A stretch of DNA of 64,000 nucleotides, taken from assembly GCA_963823105.1 (NCBI GenBank), contig CAWGKC010000005.1, positions 558,001 to 622,000 on the forward strand, given 5' to 3'. Shown piece by piece: positions 9,507-19,069 of the stretch. Position numbers and translations under genes: made by a program. The notes beneath the pieces are model-generated. The model ran no database searches, was not told the DNA's origin, and saw only the letters and a list, made by a program, of their open reading frames with translations. The DNA comes from JAJYKC01 sp963823105. Its GTDB lineage: Bacteria; Acidobacteriota; Terriglobia; Bryobacterales; Bryobacteraceae. Every line of letters begins with the position of its first letter. The stretch's first letter is position 1.

Positions 9507-11727
9507 CTACTGCCCCGCAACCTTGAAAACAACCCCTCCACCCTTTGCGCCCCCCTGTAAAGCCGTCCCGAAAAGATCCCCCGCCGCATCGCGAATCACC
9601 CCCGCATCCGGAAGACCCCCATCCGCGCCGCCGCTAAAGCTGTAGAGAACGATCAATTGCCGGGCCGCATTCAGCACAAAAACAACGCCCTCGTTCGACG
9701 CGCCGCCATATCCCGTCGTCCCATAAAGATTCCCCGCCGCGTCGAGCGTTACTGGGCCGTTGGGGTAGCCCCCGTCGCCATTGCCCGTGAAACTGCGTAA
9801 CACCGTTTCATGCCCTCCCGCGGCCACCTCGTATACGACGCCCTTTCCCGCCGAGCCGCCATAGGAAGTCGTCCCGTATAGGTTCCCCTTCCCGTCCGGA
9901 ATCACGGCCGTCTGAGGACCGGTCCCATCGCCCCTTTCCCTGAAGCGATGCAGGATGGTCTCATTACCCGCCGCGTCCAGTTTGAATACGATCCCGGAGC
10001 TCGACGGATCTCCGCCGGCGAACGTCGTCCCGAACAGGTTGCCAGCTTTGTCGCGAATCACGCCCGCCATCGGCTCGCTCCCGTCGGAGCCTCCCGTGAA
10101 GCTGTGCAGAACCGTCTCGTTCCCGCTCGCATCCAGCTTAAATACACAACCCAAGCCGGCGGTCCCACCCGCGAACGTGGTTCCGTAGAGGTTTCCCTCC
10201 GCATCGCGGACCACCCCTCCCCATGGATTTCCTCCATCCGCGCCTCCCGTGAAACTATACAATACCGTCTCGGTCCCCGCTGGATTCAACATTTAGACAA
10301 CCCCCGCGCCAGCGCCGCCGCCGGCTTCGGTGGTCCCATACAGATTTCCCTCCGCGTCGCGTATCACCCCGGCGTATGGGTTCCCCCCATCGGACCCGCC
10401 CGTGAAACTATACAAAACCGTCTCCCCGCCGGCACCCACCTTGTAGACCACCCCTGCGCCATTCGGGCCGCCGTTCTGCGTAGCCCCGTATAGGCTACCC
10501 GCGCCATCGCTAACCACCCCGCCCACCACCGAGGACCCGTCGTGCCCACCGGCGAAACTATATAGCTCCGTCTCAACGCCCGTTGGATCGAGCTTATACA
10601 CGATTCCCAAATCCGCCAGACCACCTGTAGGAGTGGTCCCATAGAGGTTACCGCCCGCGTCGCGTATCACTCCGGCCGGCGGGTAGCCCATTGTTCCCGA
10701 AGCGAAACTGAACAGCAACGCTCTCGTTGCCGGACGGGTCTAACTTGTACACGACGCCAAAACCCTTCCCGCCGCCCTCATAGGTAGTGCCATATAAATT
10801 ACCCGAGGCGTCGCGGATCACACCAGCGCCGGGGAATTCTCCGTCCGGCCCCGAAAAGTTGTGCAACACGGTTTCGTTGCCGGCTGGATCCAATCTGAAA
10901 ACAAGCCCGCAGCCAGCGGTCTTACACCCGCTGCCCCCGTAGAGCGCGGTCCCGTACAGGTTCCCCGCCGCGTCCAGGATCAAGCCGGACTGAGGATAGG
11001 TCCCGTCGGCGGCTCCAAAACTGTGCAGCACCGTCTCATGACCTTTAGCGTCCAACTTGTAGGCGGTTCCGTAGCCCGCACTGCCGCCAAATACCGTGGT
11101 CCCATAAATGTTGCCGCCGGAACCGCGGATCAAACCGCCGTATGGCTCGCTCCCATCGACCCCGCCCTTAAAGCTGTACAACACTGTCTCGTGGCCCGTC
11201 GGATCCACCTTGAACACAACCCCAACCTGCCCGGTGCCGCCACTGGCGGCTTCCCCGTAAAGGTTCCCCGCCTCGTCGCGGACCACACCCCCTACGGGCA
11301 GGCCCCCGTCGGCGCCACCCGTGAAGCTGTACAACACTGTCTCCTTTCCCGTCGGGTCCAGCATGAAGACAACGCCCGCTTCTGCCGTGCCGCCGCCGTA
11401 CTCAGTGGTCCCATAAAGGTTTCCCGCCGAATCGCGAATCACGCCACCGCTCGGGACGCGCCCATCGGCCCCGCCCTTGAAGTTATAAAGAACGGTCTCG
11501 CCGGCTGAATCCACCTTGTACACCACGCCCGCGTTTGCCGGGCCACCGGAGTACGTAGTCCCATAAAGTTCTCCAGCCGGACCGCCGATCACACCCGAAT
11601 ATGGCACAGACCCCTTGGGCGGAGCCACAAAATTGTTCAACACCGTCTCCGTATTCGCCGTGGCCGTAATACATCCCAGCGCTCCCGCCAACAACAAGTC
11701 CCCGAAAGCCGTCTCAATTCTCGACAT
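9507..11727 (-). pseudogene. GloVer-repeat secreted protein, copy C (one frameshift, one nonsense codon)
   Basis: Starts at ATG 11727 (MSRIETAFGDLLLAGALG) behind GAGGAGG and ends at 9507 with GGVVFKVAGQ. This is the least damaged copy. It has one extra base near 10720 (DPSGNESV, expected to continue VLFSFASG). At 10293-10295 an in-frame TAA sits exactly where the repeat pattern VVY-LDP needs tyrosine, so one substitution of TAC or TAT explains it. Restoring both gives about 14 repeats over roughly 740 residues. The cysteine-pair repeat (GGSGCKTAGCGLVF) is shared with copy B. Confidence 0.8.
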
Positions 11728-11784
11728 CCCACCGGGCCTCCTCAGCCCGAAACGCGCGAAACTCCGCGAACCCGCAAGGTTCAA

Positions 11785-11960
11785 ACCACCGGCGCATCCA
11801 GCGCCAGCCTCGCCTTGCTACCTGAACTCTCCTTCGTCACCTCCGGGAGCATCTCGACGGAATAGAGCCGATCCCCCTTCGACATCACCCGCACCGCCAT
11901 CCCGTCGCCGGTCCCATCCCGCGCCTGATAGTTGTCGAACACCAGCTTCTAGGTCCCCTT
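11785..11960 (-). pseudogene. Remnant of a protein C-terminus, copy 2
   Basis: Minus-strand reading: an in-frame TAG, then KLVFDNYQARDGTGDGMAVR, then VMSKGDRLYSVEMLPEVTKE, ending in a TGA near 11785. It aligns with the fragment at 4780-4990. Here it lies directly behind GloVer copy D, with D's stop at 11965. The early stop and missing 5' part mark it as a relic. The parent family is not recognised. Confidence 0.5.
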
Positions 11961-11964
11961 CCTC

Positions 11965-14178
11965 TTATGGAACCGCAATTTTGAAAATCGTTCCTCCGCC
12001 CTTCGTCCCGCCACTGACCGTGGTTCCGAAAAGGCTCCCCGCCGCATCGCGGATCACGCCTGCCGAAGTACCGCCTCCATCGGCGCCGCCGGGAAAGTTG
12101 TAAAGCACTGTCTCCTGGCCCGCCGGACTCAGCACGAACACCAATCCAATATTCCCGGACCCCCCTCCGTAGCGGTCCCGTACAGATTACCCGCCGAATC
12201 CTGGATCAAATTTGAAGCGGGATACCCGCCATCGGCTCCTCCCGTAAATTGGTACAACACCGACTCGTTGCCGATCAGATCGATCTTGTAAACTACGCCG
12301 AAACCGCCGGAACCGCCCGTGCCGCCAAATTCCGTCGTCCCATAGAGGTTTCCGGCGGAATCCGAGGTCAAAGCTCCTCCAGGGTAGGCGCCGTCCGCCT
12401 TACCGGTAAACGTGTATACCCTATACTCCTCGCCAGCCGGCGTAACGGCGTAAACAATGCCGGAATCTTCGGGGCCACCTTCGAACGTCGTTCCATAAAA
12501 AAATCCTCTCGGACCCGCTACCAAGCCGGAGACAGGATAAGAGCCATCGTTCCCGCCCCCGAAACTATGCAGCACTGTCTCATGACCGGTCGCGTCCACT
12601 TCATACACCACTCCCAGGTTCGCGGTTCCGCCGTCCCGCGTGGTTCCGTAGAGATTGCCGGCCGAGTCGCGAATCACGCCGGCCACCGGATGCGCCCCAT
12701 CCGCCCCGCCGGTGAAGCTGTATAGATACCGTCTCATGACCAGTCGCGTCCACCTTGAAAACCGCTCCGGCGTCTCCGGCGCCGCCGAATTGCGTCGTCC
12801 CGTAGAGATTGCCCACGGGATCGCGGACCAAGACCGCCGAGGGTTGCGCCCCATCCGTCCCTCCCGTGAAGCTGTAGAGCAATGTCTCCTGCCCAGCGGG
12901 ATCCAACTTAAACACTGTCCCTTCGCCGCGGCCCGCCCTGGTAGGTGGTTCCGTAGAGGTTGCCTTCCGGATCGCCGATCAAGCCCGCCTAGGGACCCCA
13001 CCCATCCTTCCAATCCGCAAAGGCATGAAGCACCGTTTCATGACCCGATGCGTCGAGCTTATAAACCACGCCGGAATATCCGGTACCACCTGTATAGGTC
13101 GTTCCGTAGAGGTTTCCCGCCGGGTCGCGAATGACACTCGAATACGGCCCCGCCCCGTCGGTCCAATTGAAGCTGTGCAAAACTGTCTCGTTGCCGCCCG
13201 TGTCCACCATATAGACGACGCCCACTTTTTCGGTCCCGCCTCCCGCCGTAGTCCCGTAGAAGTTTCCGAGGGAATCGCGGACCACTCCGGAATTGGGATA
13301 GTCCCCGTCCGCCCCGCCTGTGAACTGGTACAGTACCCTCAATTTGCCGCTCGTGTCCAGCTTGTATACCACACCAGATTTCCTCCTACCGCCGCCGCTG
13401 AGTGGTTCCGAAGAGGTTCCCCACCGAGTCGCGGATCACGCCTTGAGGATTCTTCCCGTCGTCCCCAGCGAACGAGTGCAGCACCGTCTCCTGCCCGGCC
13501 GCATTCAACATGAAGACAACGCCCGCCTTCCCTGTGCCGCCCGCGTAAGTCGTCCCGTACAAGTTGCCCGCCGGAGTCCCGAACCACCCCGAGGTCCGGA
13601 GCTAACCCGTCCGCCCCACCCGTGAAACTGTATAACACCGTCTCATGTCCGGTCACATCGAGCATGTATACAACCCCCGCATTCCCGATACCGCCGCTCG
13701 CCGCCGTGCCGTAGAAATTGCCCGCCGAATCCCGAATCAGCGGCCCTGAGGGACGCGCCCCGTCGGCCCCGCCGGTGAATGTGTACAGCACCGTCTCCTG
13801 CCCAGCCGTATTTAGCATGAAGACAACGCCCATATTCCCTGTGCCGCCGTAGAAAGTGGTCCCGTATAAGTTTCCAGACGAATCGCGAATCAAACTGGCC
13901 TGCGGCTGCCCCCCATCTGCGCCTCCGGTAAAACTGTACAGCACCGTTTCCAGGCCTGCCGAGTCAATCCGGTACACGACCCCCGCGTTACGAGTGCCGC
14001 CCGCGTAAGTAGTCCCGTATAGGTTCCCCGCCGGGTCGCCGATCACACCCGATTGTGGGTTGGACCCTTTTGGCGGCGTTGCAAAATTGTGCAGAACGGT
14101 CTCCGTCGCCGCCCGCGCCACGCCTCCCAACAGGCAAGCGAAGCAGAAAACGACCGCGGTCTGTTTTACTCGAAGCAT
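11965..14178 (-). pseudogene. GloVer-repeat secreted protein, copy D (frame-disrupted)
   Basis: Starts at ATG 14178 (MLRVKQTAVVFCFACLLGGVARA, a clear signal peptide) with GAGGAGG eight bases upstream, and ends at TAA 11965-11967 after an IFKIAVP end like that of copy A. Codons are intact from 14178 to about 13600. Breaks follow near 13590, 13400, 12980, 12730 and 12160. The 3' half (12440-11965) closely parallels copy A (5490-5013), including a repeat with GGTGGSGGFGVVYKIDLIGN. First gene in transcription order (D-C-B-A). Confidence 0.8.
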
Positions 14179-15489
14179 CCAGAAGGCCTCCTCAGCCCTT
14201 TTCGTACGGCTCCAGGGAATTTGAAACGCCCGATCAACGGATTCGTCCATCGGGGAACCCAGCGAGAATCACCGTAGACGAACTCTACCGGCTTTCCCGG
14301 AATCCGTCAAGAACCACGCGTACCTTTCGCTTCCCGCACGTGGCCACTCATCACGCCATGCCCCAAAAATCCCCCAACTTGCCTGTTTTCAATCCCTTGC
14401 CCAGATACGCCCCCTGCCGCCCATCTCCCCGCCAAACGCCTTGCACATACCCCAAATCGCCGGTCACAACGCCCCAAAAAAATTATATCTCCCTCCCCCT
14501 CAATACCTTACACCCCATCCTCGCCATCCCGTCCCCTCGCTTTTCCCACCCCCCGCGCTATTGTGTAACCAAGAGAGGGCACGACTGATCATCTTCGTAG
14601 CCCTTCGCTAAGCGGTCTCCATTCTAGACAAGGGAGATCGCGAATGCTAAAAGGTGGGCGCTGGCCGCTCGCGTTTGACGCGGCCCCTATCCAGTTTAAG
14701 GGTGACCTGAACGGGTTTTTGATCTTCGTAAAACGCAACGTTGCACCATATTATTAGGAAACAAAGGAAAGAAGGAAGGAAAGTAAATCGGATCGGAACG
14801 GAAAGGCAGACCAGAAAAATAGTAAGGGTTTCCTTGCGGACGTATCGTCGGCGTAGCAACGTTACGCGCCCAAAAATTGTTGAAGTATTTCTGTTTGCGA
14901 ATTTCCGTCCAAGAATCTAGGTTCGAATATCCCGAAAGTTCTGCACAATTGGGTAAATGAAAGCCGGATTCACAGCCGGATACAACCCCTTTCCCGACAG
15001 CCGGCGATTTCAATTCGCATCTCGAAATGCTCCCAAACGCCCAAACGCGGACGGCTTCACCAGGGGACCACCTTGGCTCGACTCGGTCATCCAAAATGCC
15101 CTTTTTTCGCCGCCTCCCCGTCAGCCCAATAAACGTCCCCCTCGGTATCCTTTCCTCCAGAAACTCAGTGACGCGCCCCGAAAATAAAACATCTCCATTA
15201 AAATCAACCTCTTACCAACATCCCCGCCCCGCCGCCCATCCCCCCGCCTGCTATACTCCCTCCGTGAGCACCTTCTCCACCCCCGCCCCCGTATCCTCTA
15301 TATACACCCCCGCCGCCTCTTCTACCCGCTCCAAAACCTCCGTGACGGAATCAGGCCCAAAATCGGTTTTGCGTCACTCCCCTCCGTCACGGCCTAATGC
15401 CAATAAAATCAACGACATTACCGCAAACCCTCTTCTCTTCCTCTCCGCGGTGCGATCCGCCGCGCCCTCCGCCCGCCAACGGCATTAAG
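14179..15489. other. Long intergenic region with an AT-richer stretch
   Basis: No gene is convincing here. The first 400 bases and 15100-15300 are pyrimidine-rich on the + strand. Between about 14690 and 14960 the composition turns clearly more AT-rich than anything nearby, with a purine run near 14760-14790. Several short open frames exist but none has a ribosome site, a recognisable motif or the local codon bias. A GTG-started frame (15264-15488) running into the next gene is serine/proline-rich and doubtful. A perfect 9-base inverted repeat (CCGTGACGG/CCGTCACGG) lies at 15340-15348 and 15384-15392. The region must hold the GloVer array promoter (minus) and that of the following + gene. Confidence 0.6.
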
Positions 15490-16644
15490 ATGGAACTGAT
15501 GAAACCACTTCGAGCCGCCCAATTTTGCCTGCTCGCCGCGTTCAGCTTCCTCGCCGCCCGCGCCGCCGAAAATCCGCCCACGCTCGCCATCGGCGCCGCC
15601 GCTCCGGACTTCCACCTCCCCGCCGTCGACGGCAAAACCTATTCGCTCGCCGATTTCCAATCCGCCAAAATCCTCGCCATCGTCTTCACCTGCGACCATT
15701 GCCCCACCGCCCAACTCTACGAAGGCCGCATCAAACAGCTCGCCGCCGATTATAAGGATAAAGGCGTCGCCCTCCTCGCCATCCAACCCAACAACCCCCT
15801 CGCCGTCCGCCTCGACGAAATGGGCTACACCGACGTCGGCGACTCGCTCGACGAAATGAAAATCCGCGCCGCCTACCGCCATTTCAACTTCCCCTATCTC
15901 TACGACGGCGCAACCCAATCCGTCGCCCACGCCTACGGCCCCGTCTCCACCCCGCACATTTTCATCTTCGACGCCCAGCGCAAGCTCCGCTACCAGGGCC
16001 GCATCGACTCCAGCATGCGCCAACCCCTCGCCAAAATCGCCGACGCCCGCCTCGCCCTCGACTCCCTCCTCTCCGGTCAACCCGTCGCCAACCCCGTCCG
16101 CCCCTCCATGGGCTGCTCCATCAAATGGTCCTCCAAAGGCGGCCAGGCCGAGGAGGCAAAACGCATCGAAGCCGAACCCGTCAAAGTCGATCTCGTTCCC
16201 GCCGCCGGCCTCGAAGCCCTCCGCAAAAACTCAACCTCCAAAGTCGTCCTCGTCGATTTCTGGGCCACCTGGTGCGGCCCCTGCACCGAGCAGTTTCCCG
16301 AATTTCAAAAGATGTACCGCATGTACCGCCGCCGCGCCTTCGATCTCGTCACCGTCAGCACCCAATTCCCCGACGAAAAGAAAGGCGTCCTCCCCTTCCT
16401 CGAACGCCAACACGCCACCAGCCCCAATATGTTATTCGGCGGCGAAGACACCTACGGCCTCATGGCCGCCTTCGATCCCAAGTGGAACGGCGGCGTGCCC
16501 TACACCACTTTGATCGCCCCCGGCGGAAAAACGCTTTTCACCAGCCAAGGCGGCGTCGACGCCCTCGAGCTTCGCCGCCTCATTCTCAAAAACCTTCCCG
16601 ACGACGACTACATCGGCCAGCAGGCTTATTGGAATTCCAAGTGA
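15490..16644 (+). CDS. Secreted protein with two thioredoxin-like domains
   Basis: 384 residues from ATG 15490 (or the ATG at 15499, which starts exactly at the signal peptide MKPLRAAQFCLLAAFSFLAARA). The first domain (about 30-200) is peroxiredoxin/AhpC-TSA-like: APDFHLPAVDGKTYSLADF, then VFTCDHCPTAQLYEGRIKQL with a CxxC-like pair. The second domain (about 235-380) has a classic thioredoxin active site, VLVDFWATWCGPCTEQFPEF. The order redoxin then TlpA-like domain suggests an envelope thiol-disulfide protein. The third codon positions are almost all C, as in other left-hand + strand genes. A longer upstream start would add a non-signal leader and is rejected. Confidence 0.85.
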   Translation: MELMKPLRAAQFCLLAAFSFLAARAAENPPTLAIGAAAPDFHLPAVDGKTYSLADFQSAKILAIVFTCDHCPTAQLYEGRIKQLAADYKDKGVALLAIQPNNPLAVRLDEMGYTDVGDSLDEMKIRAAYRHFNFPYLYDGATQSVAHAYGPVSTPHIFIFDAQRKLRYQGRIDSSMRQPLAKIADARLALDSLLSGQPVANPVRPSMGCSIKWSSKGGQAEEAKRIEAEPVKVDLVPAAGLEALRKNSTSKVVLVDFWATWCGPCTEQFPEFQKMYRMYRRRAFDLVTVSTQFPDEKKGVLPFLERQHATSPNMLFGGEDTYGLMAAFDPKWNGGVPYTTLIAPGGKTLFTSQGGVDALELRRLILKNLPDDDYIGQQAYWNSK

Positions 16645-16648
16645 CCCC

Positions 16649-17548
16649 TCACGCCTTCGGATGCGCCCGGTCGTACACCGCCATCAAATCGTCCAGCGAA
16701 ACTTGCGTGTACTTCTGCGTGGTCGACAAACTGGCGTGCCCCAATAATTCCTGAATCGCCCGCAAATCCGCTCCCGCCGAAAGCAAGTGCGTCGCATACG
16801 CGTGCCGCAGGCTATGCGGATGCAGCGTCGAATCGCCGCCCAAAATACTCGCGTACAACTTCACGACATTCCTCGCGCCGCGATCCGTCAGCCGCCCGCC
16901 GCGAAAATTCAAAAACAGCGCGCCCTCGCTCCGCTTCGCTTCCTCTCGCGTCGCCAGATATTTTTCCAGCGCCTCCGCCGCCTTCCCGCCAAACGGAACC
17001 TGCCGCTCCTTGCGCCCCTTCCCTCGCACGCGAACCCATCGCTCGCTGAAATCGAAGTCGCCCAAATTCAACCCCACCAGTTCGCTCACCCGCAGCCCGC
17101 ATCCATATAACATCTCGAAGATCGCCCGGTCCCGCGCCGGAAACGGCCGCTCCAATTTCCCCTCGCCCACCGCGTCGATCAGATCGTTCGTCCGCTCCGC
17201 GCTCGGACAATTCGGCAGCGTCTTCGGCGCCCGCGGCGTTCGCAACCGCTTCGCCACATTCACCGGCACCACGCCCGTGCGATGCAGAAAATTAAATAGG
17301 GACCGCACCGCCGCCAGCTTCCGCCGGATCGTCACCGCGCTCAGCTTCCGCTCATGCAAACTCCCCATCCATTCGCGAAACGCCAGCTTGTCCAGTTGCC
17401 CCGGCTCCGGCGCATCCGTCCCCGGCGGCGTGAAATATTCCAAAAACTGCGCCAGGTCGGAAGCGTAATTCCGCAGCGTATGTTCGGAGGCGTTCTCCCG
17501 CGCCAGTTGCTCCAGGAATCTCTGAATCTGCTCGCCAAGCACCGGCAT
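16649..17548 (-). CDS. xerC: Tyrosine recombinase XerC
   Basis: 299 residues from ATG 17548 (MPVLGEQIQRFLEQL). The N-terminal SAM-like DNA-binding domain spans about 1-90. The catalytic domain has Arg153 (GCGLRVSEL), Lys177 in the beta-hairpin (VRGKGRKE), His245 and Arg248 (HSLRHAYATHL), His271 (LLGHASLSTTQ) and nucleophile Tyr280 (KYTQVSL). XerC with XerD resolves chromosome dimers at dif. trmFO lies four bases upstream in the same direction, the gene order also found in Bacillus (gid-codV), which favours XerC over XerD or a phage integrase. Reading upstream of this ATG runs into trmFO in another frame. Confidence 0.93.
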   Translation of the reverse strand: MPVLGEQIQRFLEQLARENASEHTLRNYASDLAQFLEYFTPPGTDAPEPGQLDKLAFREWMGSLHERKLSAVTIRRKLAAVRSLFNFLHRTGVVPVNVAKRLRTPRAPKTLPNCPSAERTNDLIDAVGEGKLERPFPARDRAIFEMLYGCGLRVSELVGLNLGDFDFSERWVRVRGKGRKERQVPFGGKAAEALEKYLATREEAKRSEGALFLNFRGGRLTDRGARNVVKLYASILGGDSTLHPHSLRHAYATHLLSAGADLRAIQELLGHASLSTTQKYTQVSLDDLMAVYDRAHPKA

Positions 17549-17552
17549 ACTC

Positions 17553-18893
17553 TTACGCCGGCTGCCCCACGCCGCTCCAACTTTCCAACGCCTCCAGCGC
17601 CCTCCGGCAAACCTCCGTGTGCCTCGCCTTTTTATCGTGGCGAAACTTGTGCCGCGTCTCCTCATCGAGCGCCGGCAACAAATCGAACGTGATATTCGCC
17701 GGTTGATAGTTCCGCGGATCGGCCCCGCGAAATATAAGCGCACAACGACCCCAGCGCCGTCTCCCTCGGAAACGGAATCACCGCTTCTCCCATCGCCATC
17801 GCCGCCGCGAACCGTCCCGCGATGAACCCCGTCGCGATCGACTCCACATACCCTTCCACGCCCGAAATCTGCCCCGCGAAAAAAACCGATGGCCGCTCCC
17901 GAAGCTGCAGCGTCGGCATCAGCAGCGCCGGCCCGTTGATATACGTGTTCCGGTGAATCTGCCCGAACCGCGTGAACTCCGCATTCTCCAACCCCGGAAT
18001 CATCCGCAGCACTCTCCGCTGTTCGCCGAATCGCATATGGTTCTGAAATCCAACCAGGTTGTAACTGTCCGCCCTCTGATTCTCCTGCCGCAACTGCACC
18101 ACCGCATACGGCCGCCGCCCCGTGCGCGGATCTTCAAGCCCCATCGGCTTCATCGGCCCGAAGCGCAGCGTCTCCCGCCCGCGCCGCGCCAATTCTTCAA
18201 TCGGCAAACACGCTTCGAAAAACTTCGGATGATCTTCGGGAATGTGATACGGCACGCTCTCGGCCGCGAGCAATCGCATCCACGAACCGCTCGTACTCGC
18301 TCGCGGTCGAACGGGCAGTTCATGTAATCGTCGGACCCGTCGATCGACTTCCCATAGCGCGAAGCCCGGAACGCGACGCCCATATCGATCGTCTCCGCAT
18401 CGACAATCGGACTGATGCTGTCGTAAAAAAACAATCGCCCCGATCCCGTAACCCGTCCAATCTCCTCCGCCAACGCCCCGCTAGTCAACGGCCCGCTCGC
18501 GACAATCGTAATCCCGTCGCCGTCGATTCGCTCCACCTCTTCCCGCACCACCCGGATGCGCCGCTCGCCTTCCACTAACCGCGTAACTTCCGAAGCGAAA
18601 ACCTTCCGGTCCACCGTCAACGCCTGCCCGCCCGGAACCCTCGCCACCATCGCCGCATCCAGCAGCGCCGACCCCATCCGCCGCAGCTCTTCCTTCAAAA
18701 GCCACGGCGCCGTGTTCTCCGTTTCGCTCTTCAAACTGTTGCTGCAAACCAACTCCGCCAACTCCCCCGTCTTATGCGCCGCCGTCTCCCTCCCCGGCCG
18801 CATCTCATAAAGGACACACTCCACCCCCGCCCGCGCCACCTGCAACGCCGCCTCCGCCCCCGCCAACCCCCCGCCAATAATCGTAATGTTCAC
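17553..18893 (-). CDS. trmFO: Methylenetetrahydrofolate-tRNA-(uracil-5-)-methyltransferase TrmFO (two frameshifts)
   Basis: Folate/FAD-dependent enzyme that makes m5U54 in the tRNA T-loop. Starts at GTG 18893 (VNITIIGGGLAGAEAALQ, dinucleotide-binding GxGxxG) and ends at TAA 17553-17555. Family blocks are all present: GELAELVCSNSLKSE, FFYDSISPIVDAETIDMG, DDYMNCPFDRE, GLEDPRTGRRPYAVVQLRQ, VGFQNHMRFGEQ, VFFAGQISGVEGYVES and, in a third frame, RNYQPANITFDLLPALDEE. Frame changes near 18290 and near 17735 interrupt it. Because the coding content is otherwise perfectly preserved and the gene is housekeeping, I suspect sequence indels rather than decay. Directly upstream of xerC. Confidence 0.85.
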
Positions 18894-18950
18894 TCTAGTC
18901 CGAGAATAGCGTAACCCCTCGCTCAACCATCCCCAACCTTTGCGCCACCT

Positions 18951-19005
18951 TTACCGAACCGCCAGCGCTACTACCGAACCGCAGGCGTTACCGAGCCGCG
19001 CGCGT
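18951..19005. repeat. Three short imperfect tandem repeats
   Basis: Three consecutive units of about 18-20 bases share TACCGA-CCGC--GCG, in the gap between trmFO and the Gfo/Idh gene. The first begins at 18952, the second at 18972, the third at 18989. Function unknown; they could be a small family of dispersed intergenic repeats or protein-binding sites. Confidence 0.5.
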
Positions 19006-19055
19006 CAGCAAGCGGTTTCCACGAGAAATCCAAAACCGCGCTGCCCCGCATCCGA

Positions 19056-19061
19056 TATACT
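19056..19061 (+). promoter_or_regulatory. -10 box of a near-leaderless promoter
   Basis: TATACT, a near-perfect -10 hexamer, ends eight bases before the ATG at 19070. Transcription would begin about two bases before the start codon. No Shine-Dalgarno sequence fits in between, and no good -35 box was seen. Confidence 0.5.
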
Positions 19062-19069
19062 CTGTGGTT

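Noticed and set aside
5013..14178. Regularly spaced repeats that might suggest CRISPR
   Set aside because: The repeat period is about 150 bases and the units are diverged coding repeats (GloVer), with no short identical direct repeats or unique spacers.
14919..14935. GGTTCGAAT resembling a tRNA T-loop
   Set aside because: The flanking bases do not form a T-stem, and no acceptor or anticodon stem fits around it.
15264..15488. GTG-started 74-codon frame running up to the double thioredoxin-like gene
   Set aside because: Serine/proline-rich low complexity, no ribosome site and no recognised relatives; left as intergenic.
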